The notes under the pieces were generated by a model, which worked only from the letters and a program-made list of their open reading frames with translations, searched no databases and was not told the origin of the DNA. Positions 53,689-61,935 of a stretch of 64,000 bases of DNA are shown here, piece by piece. Source of the DNA: JAHJKV01 sp963678135 (GTDB lineage Bacteria > Desulfobacterota > Desulfovibrionia > Desulfovibrionales > Desulfovibrionaceae). Location of the stretch: assembly GCA_963678135.1 (NCBI GenBank), contig OY782667.1, forward strand, positions 1,240,001-1,304,000, given 5' to 3'. The number at the start of each line of letters is the position of its first letter. Position 1 is the first letter of the stretch. The position numbers and the translations under genes are program-made.

Positions 53689-54792
53689 TCAAATCATGTT
53701 TCTAAAGCGCTTAAAAAAATAAGCACTGTCATGTGGACCTGGTGCGGCTTCTGGATGGAATTGGATGGCGATAAGTGGTTTATCCTTATGAGCAAAACCT
53801 TCCAGTGTCCCATCATTAAGATTTTTGTGTGTGACTTTAAGGTAATCAAGACCTGAAATATCAACGCAAAATCCGTGGTTTTGCGAAGAAATTTCTATTT
53901 TTTCGGTTTCCATGTCCATGACTGGATGGTTACTGCCATGATGTCCAAAGTCAAGTTTATATGAAGTAGCTCCCATTGCTAGCCCTAAGATTTGATGGCC
54001 AAGACAAATGCCGGCTATTGGGTATGTATCAGAGAGAATTTTAGCTGTTTGTGCTGCGTTTGGAACCACAGCCGGATCCCCTGGGCCATTGGAAAGAAAA
54101 ATCGCATCAGGTGCTAAGCTATTGACTTCTTCTGGAGAAAAATTTGGAGGCACAGTAAGCTGTTCAAAGCCTTGTTCAGCTAAGAGGCGGTGAATATTCC
54201 ATTTGATGCCGTAATCATAAATAAGCAGTTTTGGCTTATCTCCCTGCCAAGAAAAAGAAGAAAGGTCGACGTTGTGTGGTCCGGTTTGCGTCCAGATATA
54301 AGGGCGTTCAGTTGCAACTTGGCTTGCCAAATTTAGTCCTTGCATAGAAGGTAGAGCTAAAGCTTTGCGGGTCAAGTCTTTGCTGGATTGTATTGTGGTA
54401 GAAATGAAGCCACGCATAGCTCCGTGTATACGGATATGCCTGGTCAGTGCTCTGGTGTCTATTCCTTCTACCCCGGGAATACCTGTTTTTTGAAGATATT
54501 GAGGCAAAGAGAGCGTGCTACGCCAGTTACTGGGCTGTTTGCAGCATTCTTTGGTGATAAGTGCGGTTAAATGGATTTTGGAGGATTCCATATCTTGGGG
54601 ATTTATTCCATAATTGCCTATCAGTGGATAGGTCATAGTAACCATTTGTCCGGTATAGGAAGGGTCAGTTAAAACTTCTTGATATCCGGTCATGCCGGTA
54701 TTGAAGATAACTTCACCTCCACACTCTATTGAGCCAGTGAATGATCTGCCTTCAAAAATGCTACCGTCCTCAAGGGCGAGAATTGCTTTCAT
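53689..54792 (-). CDS. carA: Carbamoyl-phosphate synthase small subunit
   Basis: CarA is the glutaminase that supplies ammonia to CarB for arginine and pyrimidine synthesis. The N-terminal domain starts AILALEDGSIFEGRSF; the class I amidotransferase nucleophile is C263 in GICLGHQILGLAMG, with the later catalytic His-Glu in QFHPEAAPGP. Length 367. The start overlaps the kdsB stop by four bases. carB is not in the window. Confidence 0.97.
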   Translation of the reverse strand: MKAILALEDGSIFEGRSFTGSIECGGEVIFNTGMTGYQEVLTDPSYTGQMVTMTYPLIGNYGINPQDMESSKIHLTALITKECCKQPSNWRSTLSLPQYLQKTGIPGVEGIDTRALTRHIRIHGAMRGFISTTIQSSKDLTRKALALPSMQGLNLASQVATERPYIWTQTGPHNVDLSSFSWQGDKPKLLIYDYGIKWNIHRLLAEQGFEQLTVPPNFSPEEVNSLAPDAIFLSNGPGDPAVVPNAAQTAKILSDTYPIAGICLGHQILGLAMGATSYKLDFGHHGSNHPVMDMETEKIEISSQNHGFCVDISGLDYLKVTHKNLNDGTLEGFAHKDKPLIAIQFHPEAAPGPHDSAYFFKRFRNMI

Positions 54793-55541
54793 TGTGATTG
54801 CTCCAACAAAATCTTTCGTGCTATTTCCAAGTCTTCAGGTCTATCGACTCCGTGGCAAGAATGCTCGGTAATGATGACTCGAAGAGGAATCCCTGCTTCA
54901 AGTAAACGAAGTTGTTCAAGGCCCTCGCGTTTTTCTAATGCACCTTGTGGAATTTTAGCAAAAGTTTGCAAGGCTTCCAAGCGGAAAGCGTACAGGCCAA
55001 TATGCAGCAAAGGAACTGCTGCGTGAGAGGATTTATCTCGATGAAACGGAATAGTTGCTCTGGAAAAATATAGAGCATTTCCATTTGTAGCAAGTACCAC
55101 TTTTACCCTATCTGGATCAGTAGCAAGATCAGCAGAAAGCCTTGAAGCCAAGGTCGTGATCCTCACTTCTTGGTCAACAAATGGGGAAAGAAGTTGAGTG
55201 AACATTTCAGGGTTAAGGCATGGTTCATCGCCTTGGATATTTACAATAATTGAATCGTGCTCCACGCTGAGAAGTTCTGTTGCTTCCAAGACGCGATCCG
55301 TACCACTGCTATGGTGCGTGCTGGTCATTAAAACTGGTACACCATGTTTTTGTGCTGCTTGTTCTATGCGTTCATCATCTGTTGCAAGAACTATTTTTTT
55401 GAATAAAGGGCAGGCACATGCTCTGGTATATACATGCCAAAACATGGGCTTACCTCCGAGGGAGGCCAAAGGCTTGCCCGGAAATCGTGATGAATCATAG
55501 CGAGCCGGAATAATGCCATAACAGGGGGGCAAAGTATTCAT
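54789..55541 (-). CDS. kdsB: CMP-KDO synthetase
   Basis: KdsB activates KDO with CTP for LPS core synthesis. GIIPARYDSSRFPGKPLA near the N-terminus is the nucleotide-binding signature, followed by VLMTSTHHSSGTDRV and VNIQGDEPCLNPE. I chose the ATG at 55541 (250 residues), close to the family length; a TTG start twelve codons earlier is possible. It overlaps carA by four bases. Confidence 0.94.
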   Translation of the reverse strand: MNTLPPCYGIIPARYDSSRFPGKPLASLGGKPMFWHVYTRACACPLFKKIVLATDDERIEQAAQKHGVPVLMTSTHHSSGTDRVLEATELLSVEHDSIIVNIQGDEPCLNPEMFTQLLSPFVDQEVRITTLASRLSADLATDPDRVKVVLATNGNALYFSRATIPFHRDKSSHAAVPLLHIGLYAFRLEALQTFAKIPQGALEKREGLEQLRLLEAGIPLRVIITEHSCHGVDRPEDLEIARKILLEQSQ

Positions 55542-55659
55542 GCCAAAACATCCTGAAGAGTATAGAGTTGAGTCCAAGCAGAAAAGTATAAAGCAATAGT
55601 AAAAAAAGTATTCATAGTTATTTTTTGATGCCGATGAGGCACGCCCTATTCAAATTATA

Positions 55660-56934
55660 TTACACGCTTGTTAGTGATTGTGCAATACATGATGCAGCTT
55701 GAAGCGTACCGCCTTGACGGCTTTTTACATAGCTCGCAAACTCTTTGAGCACATCTTTTTTAAGAGGAGGAGCATGGAGAATTGCAAGCATTTCTTGGAG
55801 CACCTTGCTCCAAGTACTACATTCTCTCACCAAGCCGAGTTCAATGATTTCTTGTCCAACCCAAGCAAAATTTTTCCAATGTGGGCCGATTATCGGAATG
55901 ACTCCGGCAGAAAGGGGTTCTAAAAAATTTTGTCCCCCAAGCGGAGCCAGAGTTCCACCAATAAAGGCGACTTGAGCCAATTCAAAGAGCGTATTCATTT
56001 CTCCTACGGTATCCCAGAGTATAAGATTTTTGGAACTGTGTTCAGATGAAAGTTTACTTCGTAGAGTATATGGCAACTCGTTTTTTTGCAGCGTATTTTC
56101 CCATGCGTCTATGCGCTGCAAGTGCCTTGGGCAAAGCGCAATGTATATATCAGGCTGAGTTTTGATGAGTTTTTGCAGGATGGCAAGGATATGTCCTTCT
56201 TCTTTCTTACGAATAGAGCCAAAAACAGCCAAAGGCGTTGAAGGATGAAAAAAAATAGCCAAAGGATTTTTGGAAGAGGATACGCGTGGAGTTAATCGAT
56301 CAAATTTTATATTAGGCATTGTTGTAACGCGCTCGTGCCCATAAAGAATGGAAAAGCGCAGGGCATCATGTTCGCTTATGGCAAGAATCTTATCCGGATG
56401 TACTTCTTGGAAAAGGCGAGGACAGCTTAAATATCCAGCAAGGGAAGAGGTGGACATACGCCCATTGATGAGCAGGGTTTTTGTTCCTTGTGCTTTGCAA
56501 GCTGCTAAAAAACCGGGCCAAATCTCAGATTCTAAGAGTACTACTGTGCGAGGCTGGATGCGAGCTACAGCTCGTCGCATAATAGAGGGCATATCCAGTG
56601 GAAAATATGCCACTTGGATATCAAAGTTTTGTGTGTGCTGTTGAGATTGTATAATGTGGGAGAGGATAGAAAAGCCTTCCGATGTATTACTGGTGAGCAG
56701 TATCTTAGTGGGACGATTTTTCAGTACTTCCGCGAGTTTTTTTACAAGTTCCCATGCAAGGAAGGTTTCTCCTACACTTGCTGCCTGTATCCAAAGCTCA
56801 GCGCGTTGAGGGAGATTAAAGCGAAAGCTGCGCTGTTCCCAGCCCTGTTCTAAGCGTTGATTTCGAGACAGTAGAGGCAAGGCTGCGTACATGCCAAGAT
56901 TGTAAATCGGTAGTATGCAAGACGAAAATTTCAT
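55660..56934 (-). CDS. waaA: 3-deoxy-D-manno-octulosonic acid transferase
   Basis: WaaA (KdtA) adds KDO to lipid A at the inner membrane face. It has the N-terminal membrane-associated region, IWIQAASVGET-like LWIQAASVGETFLAWELV, the catalytic-glutamate block VVLLESEIWPGFL and AFIGGTLAPLGGQNFLEPLS in the nucleotide-sugar domain. Length 424. Only one copy is seen; whether it adds one or two KDO residues cannot be told. Confidence 0.95.
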   Translation of the reverse strand: MKFSSCILPIYNLGMYAALPLLSRNQRLEQGWEQRSFRFNLPQRAELWIQAASVGETFLAWELVKKLAEVLKNRPTKILLTSNTSEGFSILSHIIQSQQHTQNFDIQVAYFPLDMPSIMRRAVARIQPRTVVLLESEIWPGFLAACKAQGTKTLLINGRMSTSSLAGYLSCPRLFQEVHPDKILAISEHDALRFSILYGHERVTTMPNIKFDRLTPRVSSSKNPLAIFFHPSTPLAVFGSIRKKEEGHILAILQKLIKTQPDIYIALCPRHLQRIDAWENTLQKNELPYTLRSKLSSEHSSKNLILWDTVGEMNTLFELAQVAFIGGTLAPLGGQNFLEPLSAGVIPIIGPHWKNFAWVGQEIIELGLVRECSTWSKVLQEMLAILHAPPLKKDVLKEFASYVKSRQGGTLQAASCIAQSLTSV

Positions 56935-56936
56935 GC

Positions 56937-57845
56937 CTATGCTGAGTTTTGTTGTTGAGTTAGTCCGAGCCGAATGAGTTCGGCAATGAGTTCAGGAAAG
57001 TCCATGCCGAAGGTAGCAGCTTCTTTGGGGAGCAGACTTGCATTGGTCATCCCCGGCAAAGTGTTTACTTCTAAAAGGAAAGGTTTGTTTTCATGGATAA
57101 TAAAGTCCGAACGTGAGTAGCCGGACAAAGCAAGAGCATCATGTGCACGCAAGGCAAGGTCTTGAATAGTATTGCTGAGTTGTTCACTTATGGGAGCAGG
57201 GCATATTTCATCTGCTCCATGTGCGTTGTATTTATTTTCATAATCAAAAAAAGCAGAACCCTTTTTGGGGCGGATAAGAATAGGAGGCAGGGGAGTTTTG
57301 CCGAGTATTCCGCAGGTTATTTCATCTCCTGCAAGACATTCTTCCACAAGTGGAATATCGCCTAGACTAAAAACTTTTTCCAAGGCGTGATCCAGTTCTG
57401 CTTCATGCTGCACAAGGCTCATTCCTAAACTGGAACCGCCGAGATTGGGTTTTATAAAAAGGGGTGTTGGAAGCTGTATTTTTATCTCTGGAGAAGTTAT
57501 GAGTTGCCAACGAGGGGTAGGTATACCGCAAGAAACCAGTACGGCTTTTGCTGCGTTTTTATTGAGAGCTAAAAAGGAACCTGCAGGCTGAGAACCTTGG
57601 TATGGGCAGTGTACAGCATCCAGCACTGCTTGTACCAGTCCATCCTCGCCCGGAGAACCGTGCAGATTGATGAAAGCAAAGTCCGCGGCTTTGGCTCGTT
57701 CTATGAGTCGCAGCATATTAGGCTCAAGATCAAAGCACTCTACACTGTGTCCAAGCTGTATCAAAGCGTTTTCTATATTTTGAGCACCGGCCAAGGAAAC
57801 ATCCCGTTCACTTGACCAACCGCCCGCGATTAAAAGAACATGCAT
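56937..57845 (-). CDS. ddl: D-alanine-D-alanine ligase
   Basis: Makes the D-Ala-D-Ala end of peptidoglycan. The N-terminal GGWSSERDVSLAG, LHGSPGEDG, PNLGGSSLGMSLV and the metal-binding LEVNTLPGMTNASL are all present. Length 302. Its start lies 38 bp inside the preceding HD-domain gene, which suggests coupled translation; two bases separate it from waaA. Confidence 0.96.
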   Translation of the reverse strand: MHVLLIAGGWSSERDVSLAGAQNIENALIQLGHSVECFDLEPNMLRLIERAKAADFAFINLHGSPGEDGLVQAVLDAVHCPYQGSQPAGSFLALNKNAAKAVLVSCGIPTPRWQLITSPEIKIQLPTPLFIKPNLGGSSLGMSLVQHEAELDHALEKVFSLGDIPLVEECLAGDEITCGILGKTPLPPILIRPKKGSAFFDYENKYNAHGADEICPAPISEQLSNTIQDLALRAHDALALSGYSRSDFIIHENKPFLLEVNTLPGMTNASLLPKEAATFGMDFPELIAELIRLGLTQQQNSA

Positions 57846-58461
57846 CTAAATTTTCTCCAAGCAATTTTGAAAACAGGATTTCCAGTTCAAGTACTTGCCT
57901 ATGTGTTTCAGCTATTCTTTCACGAATATGCTGGGTTCGTCCATAGCGATTCAAAAGGTCTTGAAAGCGCTCTTCAAGAGAGACAAGAACATTATGCGCC
58001 ACTCGTTTATCGGCATAGAGTATGGCTAGTGGCATAAAATATTTTTTCACGTCCAGTATAAATGGCCAGTAAACATGATGGTACACAGCATGTGCTATGA
58101 GCATATCGCCTGTTGCTTCAAGTGACCATGCAGCACCTATCTGGCAATGGTTGCCGCCGTGAAGTACGGTATAAGTTTTGGCTATATCATGGAGCAAAGC
58201 TGCAGCCAAAACTCTGCTTGGATCGCATTGCACGGTGCTATCAGATACTTGTAAGGCCATATGATGAGCTACTTGAGCCACGGCAGCAGAATGTTCGCGA
58301 ATATGGGGGGCAACCTCAAAGCGATCCCAAAGTTTTTGTACTGTTTGAACAGAAGGGGCACTTGGAGGCTGATAGCTTGTTGCCACCGGTGGCTCTGCAA
58401 GGGGTGGTAGTTCTTTGGCAAGTGGATTTTCTGTCTTTGTGTTCATGGGAGGATTGTTCAT
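57808..58461 (-). CDS. HD-domain phosphohydrolase family protein
   Basis: The 217-residue protein has a Pro-rich N-terminus of about 40 residues, then an HD domain with H in HIREHSAAVAQVAHHMA, the HD pair in ALLHDIAKTYTVLHGGNH, and later HAVYHHVYWP. Such proteins hydrolyse phosphate esters or nucleotides; the substrate is not evident. It is the first gene of the leftward operon with ddl, waaA and kdsB and overlaps ddl by 38 bp. Confidence 0.85.
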   Translation of the reverse strand: MNNPPMNTKTENPLAKELPPLAEPPVATSYQPPSAPSVQTVQKLWDRFEVAPHIREHSAAVAQVAHHMALQVSDSTVQCDPSRVLAAALLHDIAKTYTVLHGGNHCQIGAAWSLEATGDMLIAHAVYHHVYWPFILDVKKYFMPLAILYADKRVAHNVLVSLEERFQDLLNRYGRTQHIRERIAETHRQVLELEILFSKLLGENLDACSFNRGRLVK

Positions 58462-58609
58462 ATTTTTACAGGTTATATCGCTTAATTAGCAGGAGGCGCT
58501 AGAAAAAGCAAAATGTAGTTTACCCCTCATTTGCACTGCCATGTTTTTGAATTGAAGAACAGTATTTGAGTCATTGCCACTTGATGCGCTTTATCTTATC
58601 CTTTTTTCC

Positions 58610-59602
58610 ATGAGCAAAATTTTTATGCGTATTCTTATCAAGCTGGCTTGGGTCGGGCTTATTTTTTTAGGCATTACACTTATCAGCTTTTGGGTTATTC
58701 ATCTTGCCCCTGGTTCTCCAACTGATCTTGAAACGTCTCTTAATCCTTTGGTAACACCAGAAGCGCGTGAACGCCTTGAAGCTCTTTACGGTTTAGACCA
58801 GCCCATTTATGTGCAGTACGGAAAGTGGCTTTCACGGCTATGCACTTTGGATTTAGGGCAGTCTTTATCTGGTGATCATCGCCCAGTCTGGGACAAAATC
58901 GTGGAGCGTCTGCCTTTGACTTTTAGCATGAACCTTGCCTCTCTTGTACTTACTTTGTTTATTGCCGTGCCCATTGGCATTGCTTCAGCATATTGGCAAG
59001 GATCGTTGTTTGATAAGTCCATGACAATTTTTGTTTTTCTTGGTTTTGCCATGCCCGGATTTTGGCTGGCTTTGCTTTTAATGCAAACGTTTGGAGTGTG
59101 GTGGCCTGTTCTGCCCATTTCTGGTGTGAGTTCCATGGAGCATGAGAGTCTTTCTTGGTTTGCTCGTCAGCTTGATTATGCACGGCATTTGGCCATGCCT
59201 TTATTTGTGTATACCTTTGGTTCTTTGGCCGGACTCAGTCGTTTTATGCGTTCAAGTATGCTTGAAGTGCTTCGGCAGGATTATATTACAACAGCCAAAG
59301 CCAAGGGTTTATCCACGCAAAATGTGATTTTTCGCCATGCCCTGCGTAACGCATTGATGCCAGTCATCACGCTTTTAGGACTTTCTGTACCCGGGCTGAT
59401 TGGTGGCTCTGTCATTATTGAATCGATCTTTGCCCTGCCTGGTTTAGGGCAGCTCTTTTATCAGGCAGTTATGGCGCGTGATTATCCCTTGATTATGGGT
59501 TCTCTAGTGCTTGGTGCTGTGTTGACTCTTGCTGGTAATTTACTGGCAGATGTAGGCTATGGGCTGGCTGATCCACGCATACGCAGCGGAGGCAGGCAAT
59601 GA
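58610..59602 (+). CDS. Oligopeptide-type ABC transporter permease (DppB/OppB family)
   Basis: Inner-membrane permease with about six segments. APGSPTDLETSLNPLVTPEA near the N-terminus, LGQSLSGDHRPVWDKI and the EAA-loop region TAKAKGLSTQNVIFRHALRN mark the DppB family. I placed the start at the ATG at 58610 (330 residues); an ATG five codons later, or a TTG at 58574, are alternatives, as no clear Shine-Dalgarno marks any. It is followed by a DppC-type permease with overlapping codons. Substrate could be peptides or nickel. Confidence 0.88.
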   Translation: MSKIFMRILIKLAWVGLIFLGITLISFWVIHLAPGSPTDLETSLNPLVTPEARERLEALYGLDQPIYVQYGKWLSRLCTLDLGQSLSGDHRPVWDKIVERLPLTFSMNLASLVLTLFIAVPIGIASAYWQGSLFDKSMTIFVFLGFAMPGFWLALLLMQTFGVWWPVLPISGVSSMEHESLSWFARQLDYARHLAMPLFVYTFGSLAGLSRFMRSSMLEVLRQDYITTAKAKGLSTQNVIFRHALRNALMPVITLLGLSVPGLIGGSVIIESIFALPGLGQLFYQAVMARDYPLIMGSLVLGAVLTLAGNLLADVGYGLADPRIRSGGRQ

Positions 59603-60444
59603 TTCAGCAAATTTTCCCTGTGCGTAAAATGTTTTCTGGCTCGTATGCCTTATGCAGCTTTGGTGCAGTGCTTGTTGCTATTGTCTCTTTATCATCTCTT
59701 TGTGCTCCATGGATTACCCCATATTCTCCTACAGCCATTGATGTACAGGCCATACTACAGCCACCAAGTGCTGAACATTTTTTTGGTACAGATGCTTTGG
59801 GGCGTGATATTTTTGCGCGCATGTTATATGGAGGGCGCGTCTCTCTTTGGGTTGGTTTTGTTGCCGTGGGCATCTCTACTGTTATCGGAGTAGCTTTAGG
59901 TCTTATTGCAGGCTATTTTGGCAAATTTGTTGATGAGATAATCATGCGCGGAGTAGATATTATGCTCTGCTTTCCAAGTTTTTTCCTGATTTTAGCAGTT
60001 ATTGCTTTTTTAGAACCAAGTCTATTTAATATTATGCTGATAATTGGCTGTACAAGCTGGATGGGCGTGGCGCGATTGGTTCGTGCGGAAACGCTTACTT
60101 TGCGTGAGCGAGATTTTATTTTAGCAGCAAAAGTATCCGGAGCTGGGTCTTGGCGTATCATTAGCCGTCATATTTTGCCCAACGCCCTAGCTCCAGTTTT
60201 AGTTTCAGCTACACTTGGAGTGGCAGGAGCTGTTTTAGTGGAATCTTCGCTGTCTTTTTTAGGACTTGGAGTACAGCCTCCTGATCCTTCTTGGGGCAAT
60301 ATGCTTACTGAAGGCAAAGAAGTCTTGGGCATTGCCCCATGGCTATCCCTCTTCCCCGGTCTAGCTATTCTTACTACAGTGCTTGGATACAATCTGCTAG
60401 GGGAAAGCCTGCGCGATATTCTTGACCCGCGCTTGAAACAATAG
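59599..60444 (+). CDS. Oligopeptide-type ABC transporter permease (DppC/OppC family)
   Basis: The 281-residue partner of the upstream permease. HFFGTDALGRDIFARMLYGGRVSLWVG-type sequence at residues 55-80 and LAAKVSGAGSWRIISRHILPN (EAA loop) are typical of DppC. It overlaps the DppB gene by four bases (ATGA). No ATPase or substrate-binding protein gene follows: the next 730 bp are repeats, then the cytochrome. Confidence 0.9.
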   Translation: MIQQIFPVRKMFSGSYALCSFGAVLVAIVSLSSLCAPWITPYSPTAIDVQAILQPPSAEHFFGTDALGRDIFARMLYGGRVSLWVGFVAVGISTVIGVALGLIAGYFGKFVDEIIMRGVDIMLCFPSFFLILAVIAFLEPSLFNIMLIIGCTSWMGVARLVRAETLTLRERDFILAAKVSGAGSWRIISRHILPNALAPVLVSATLGVAGAVLVESSLSFLGLGVQPPDPSWGNMLTEGKEVLGIAPWLSLFPGLAILTTVLGYNLLGESLRDILDPRLKQ

Positions 60445-60475
60445 AGAGGCACTGACATACGGCATGAAGTATGTA

Positions 60476-60870
60476 ATGTTACGCCCTCGCAGTTCGGCTT
60501 TGCTGGATCCTGCGACTTGCGCGCAGGATGACGGAGGGGAGGTACTTTCATGTACTGTTACGCCCTCACAGTTCGGCTTTGCTGGATCCTGCGACTTGCG
60601 CGCAGGATGACGGAGGGGGGGGTGGTACTGTCATGCAATGTTAAGCTCGCGCAGTTCGGCTCTGCTGGATCCTGCGACTTACGCGCAGGATGACGGAGGG
60701 GGGGGTGGTGCTGTCATGCAATGTTAAGCTCGCGCAGTTCGGCTCTGCTGGATCCTGCGACTTACGCGCAGGATGACGGAGGGGGGGGGTGGCACTGTCA
60801 TGCAATGTTAAGCCCTCACAGTTCGGCTTTGCTGGATCCTGCGACTTGCGCGCAGGCTGACGGAGGGGGG
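60476..60870. repeat. Five tandem copies of a 79-84 bp hairpin unit with variable G-runs
   Basis: Copies, marked by the word GTTCGGCT, begin at 60492, 60571, 60654, 60737 and 60821. Each has a stem ATCCTGCG / CGCAGGAT with a seven-base loop (copy one: 60507-60514 and 60522-60529; copy five has a mismatch in the right arm) and then GACGGAG followed by a G-run of 4, 8, 8, 9 and 6 bases. Copies three and four are almost identical over 83 bp, pointing to recent duplication. It resembles dispersed palindromic repeats of the REP kind. There are no unique spacers, so it is not a CRISPR. Confidence 0.92.
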
Positions 60871-61176
60871 AGGGAAGAATAAAACAAGACGTGAAAGGCC
60901 GAAGAATAGGGCATGAAGATTTGGTTCTGTGACTTTGAGTTTCAATGACAAGGGAGTGCTTCTCCAAAATGTAATGCCTTTGCCTTAAAATGTACTGATT
61001 TTGCTCTAATATGACGAAAAAATTTAATGCCTTTACCTTAAGATGTACTGAGTTTACTTTAATATGACGAAAAAAGAATAAAGTCTTGCTTTGGGATAGA
61101 CGAACCAGTTTTTTTTAGGTTATATATTTCATCATTCTAGCGTAGAACTCTACAAACAACTGAGGGAGAGCTAGGC
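60871..61176. other. Non-coding stretch between the G-run repeats and the decaheme cytochrome
   Basis: Apart from the two 53 bp repeats, no gene is visible. AT-rich DNA around 61109-61130 with a TATATATTTC word could hold the promoter of the cytochrome-rnf operon; I cannot pair it with a convincing -35. GAGGGAGAG precedes the cytochrome TTG start. Confidence 0.35.
60972..61077. repeat. Two tandem 53 bp repeats upstream of the cytochrome gene
   Basis: TAATGCCTTTGCCTTAAAAT and following (60972-61024) is repeated with several substitutions at 61025-61077; both copies end in TAATATGACGAAAAAA. The array lies about 100 bp before the decaheme cytochrome start. Confidence 0.88.
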
Positions 61177-61935
61177 TTGCAAAAAAAACATTTTGTCCTC
61201 GTCTGTATTACTGTAGCTTTGTTTAGTATTGCGTTTATTGCGTATACTTTACCTGAAAGTAAACCAAAAATCCCTGTGCGTATTTTGATGAAAAATAGTG
61301 GCGGAAACCTTATTTTTGAACATCAAAAACACCATGAGCAAAAGCAGTTACCCTGCACAAAGTGTCATCATGAGTCCTCAAGCAATCTTCTTGAAGCACA
61401 GGTACTGGCGTGCAGTGCATGTCATCCCACTCACTTTGGCACGCAGTACATTCAAAACCATAGCAAATTGTTTGTTACAAAAGAACACTGCATAAGGTGT
61501 CATCATACTGATTTTAGTTCTTTGGCTTATGATCACCAAGAGCATATAGAAATAGCCGGAGACGATTGCCAAACCTGCCATCACAGCAGTGATATTGATC
61601 CGGAGACCACAAGTTGCGATCAATGTCATGAGCAAACAAATCAGGGGGCTATGCCTTCAACTGCAGATGCTGTTCATACACGTTGCGCTCAATGCCATGA
61701 TGATTGGTTTGATAAAGATACTACGCATTGTAAGGTTTGCCATAAAACACAGCCTTCGCAATCGTATATGAGCTCAGTCATTCCTTGTGAACAGTGCCAT
61801 AAAAATCCTAAAGCGCAAGGTGAACTGCTTTTCACTCGAAAAGATGCCTTGCATACACAGTGCATGAATTGTCATCAAAAACAACAGCAAGGCCCTTTTG
61901 AAGCAACTGATTGCAATCGGTGCCATATCAGGTGA
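61177..61935 (+). CDS. Decaheme c-type cytochrome of the Rnf locus
   Basis: The 252-residue protein starts at TTG 61177 with a signal or anchor segment (FVLVCITVALFSIAFIAYTL), so it faces the periplasm. Ten CXXCH heme-binding motifs are present (CTKCH, CSACH, CIRCH, CQTCH, CDQCH, CAQCH, CKVCH, CEQCH, CMNCH, CNRCH), arranged in the pattern of class III cytochromes with many paired histidines. In Desulfovibrio a multiheme cytochrome precedes rnfC and is thought to link the Rnf complex to the periplasmic cytochrome pool. Its stop overlaps the rnfC start (TGATG). Confidence 0.93.
   Translation: MQKKHFVLVCITVALFSIAFIAYTLPESKPKIPVRILMKNSGGNLIFEHQKHHEQKQLPCTKCHHESSSNLLEAQVLACSACHPTHFGTQYIQNHSKLFVTKEHCIRCHHTDFSSLAYDHQEHIEIAGDDCQTCHHSSDIDPETTSCDQCHEQTNQGAMPSTADAVHTRCAQCHDDWFDKDTTHCKVCHKTQPSQSYMSSVIPCEQCHKNPKAQGELLFTRKDALHTQCMNCHQKQQQGPFEATDCNRCHIR

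Noticed and set aside
60476..60870. Regularly spaced repeats as a possible CRISPR array
   Set aside because: The units are adjacent, nearly identical throughout and have no unique spacers; no cas gene is near.
60641..60967. 108-codon leftward frame with repeated ARKSQDPA-type segments
   Set aside because: It runs through the tandem hairpin array; its protein repeats merely mirror the DNA repeat. No ribosome-binding site and no homology.
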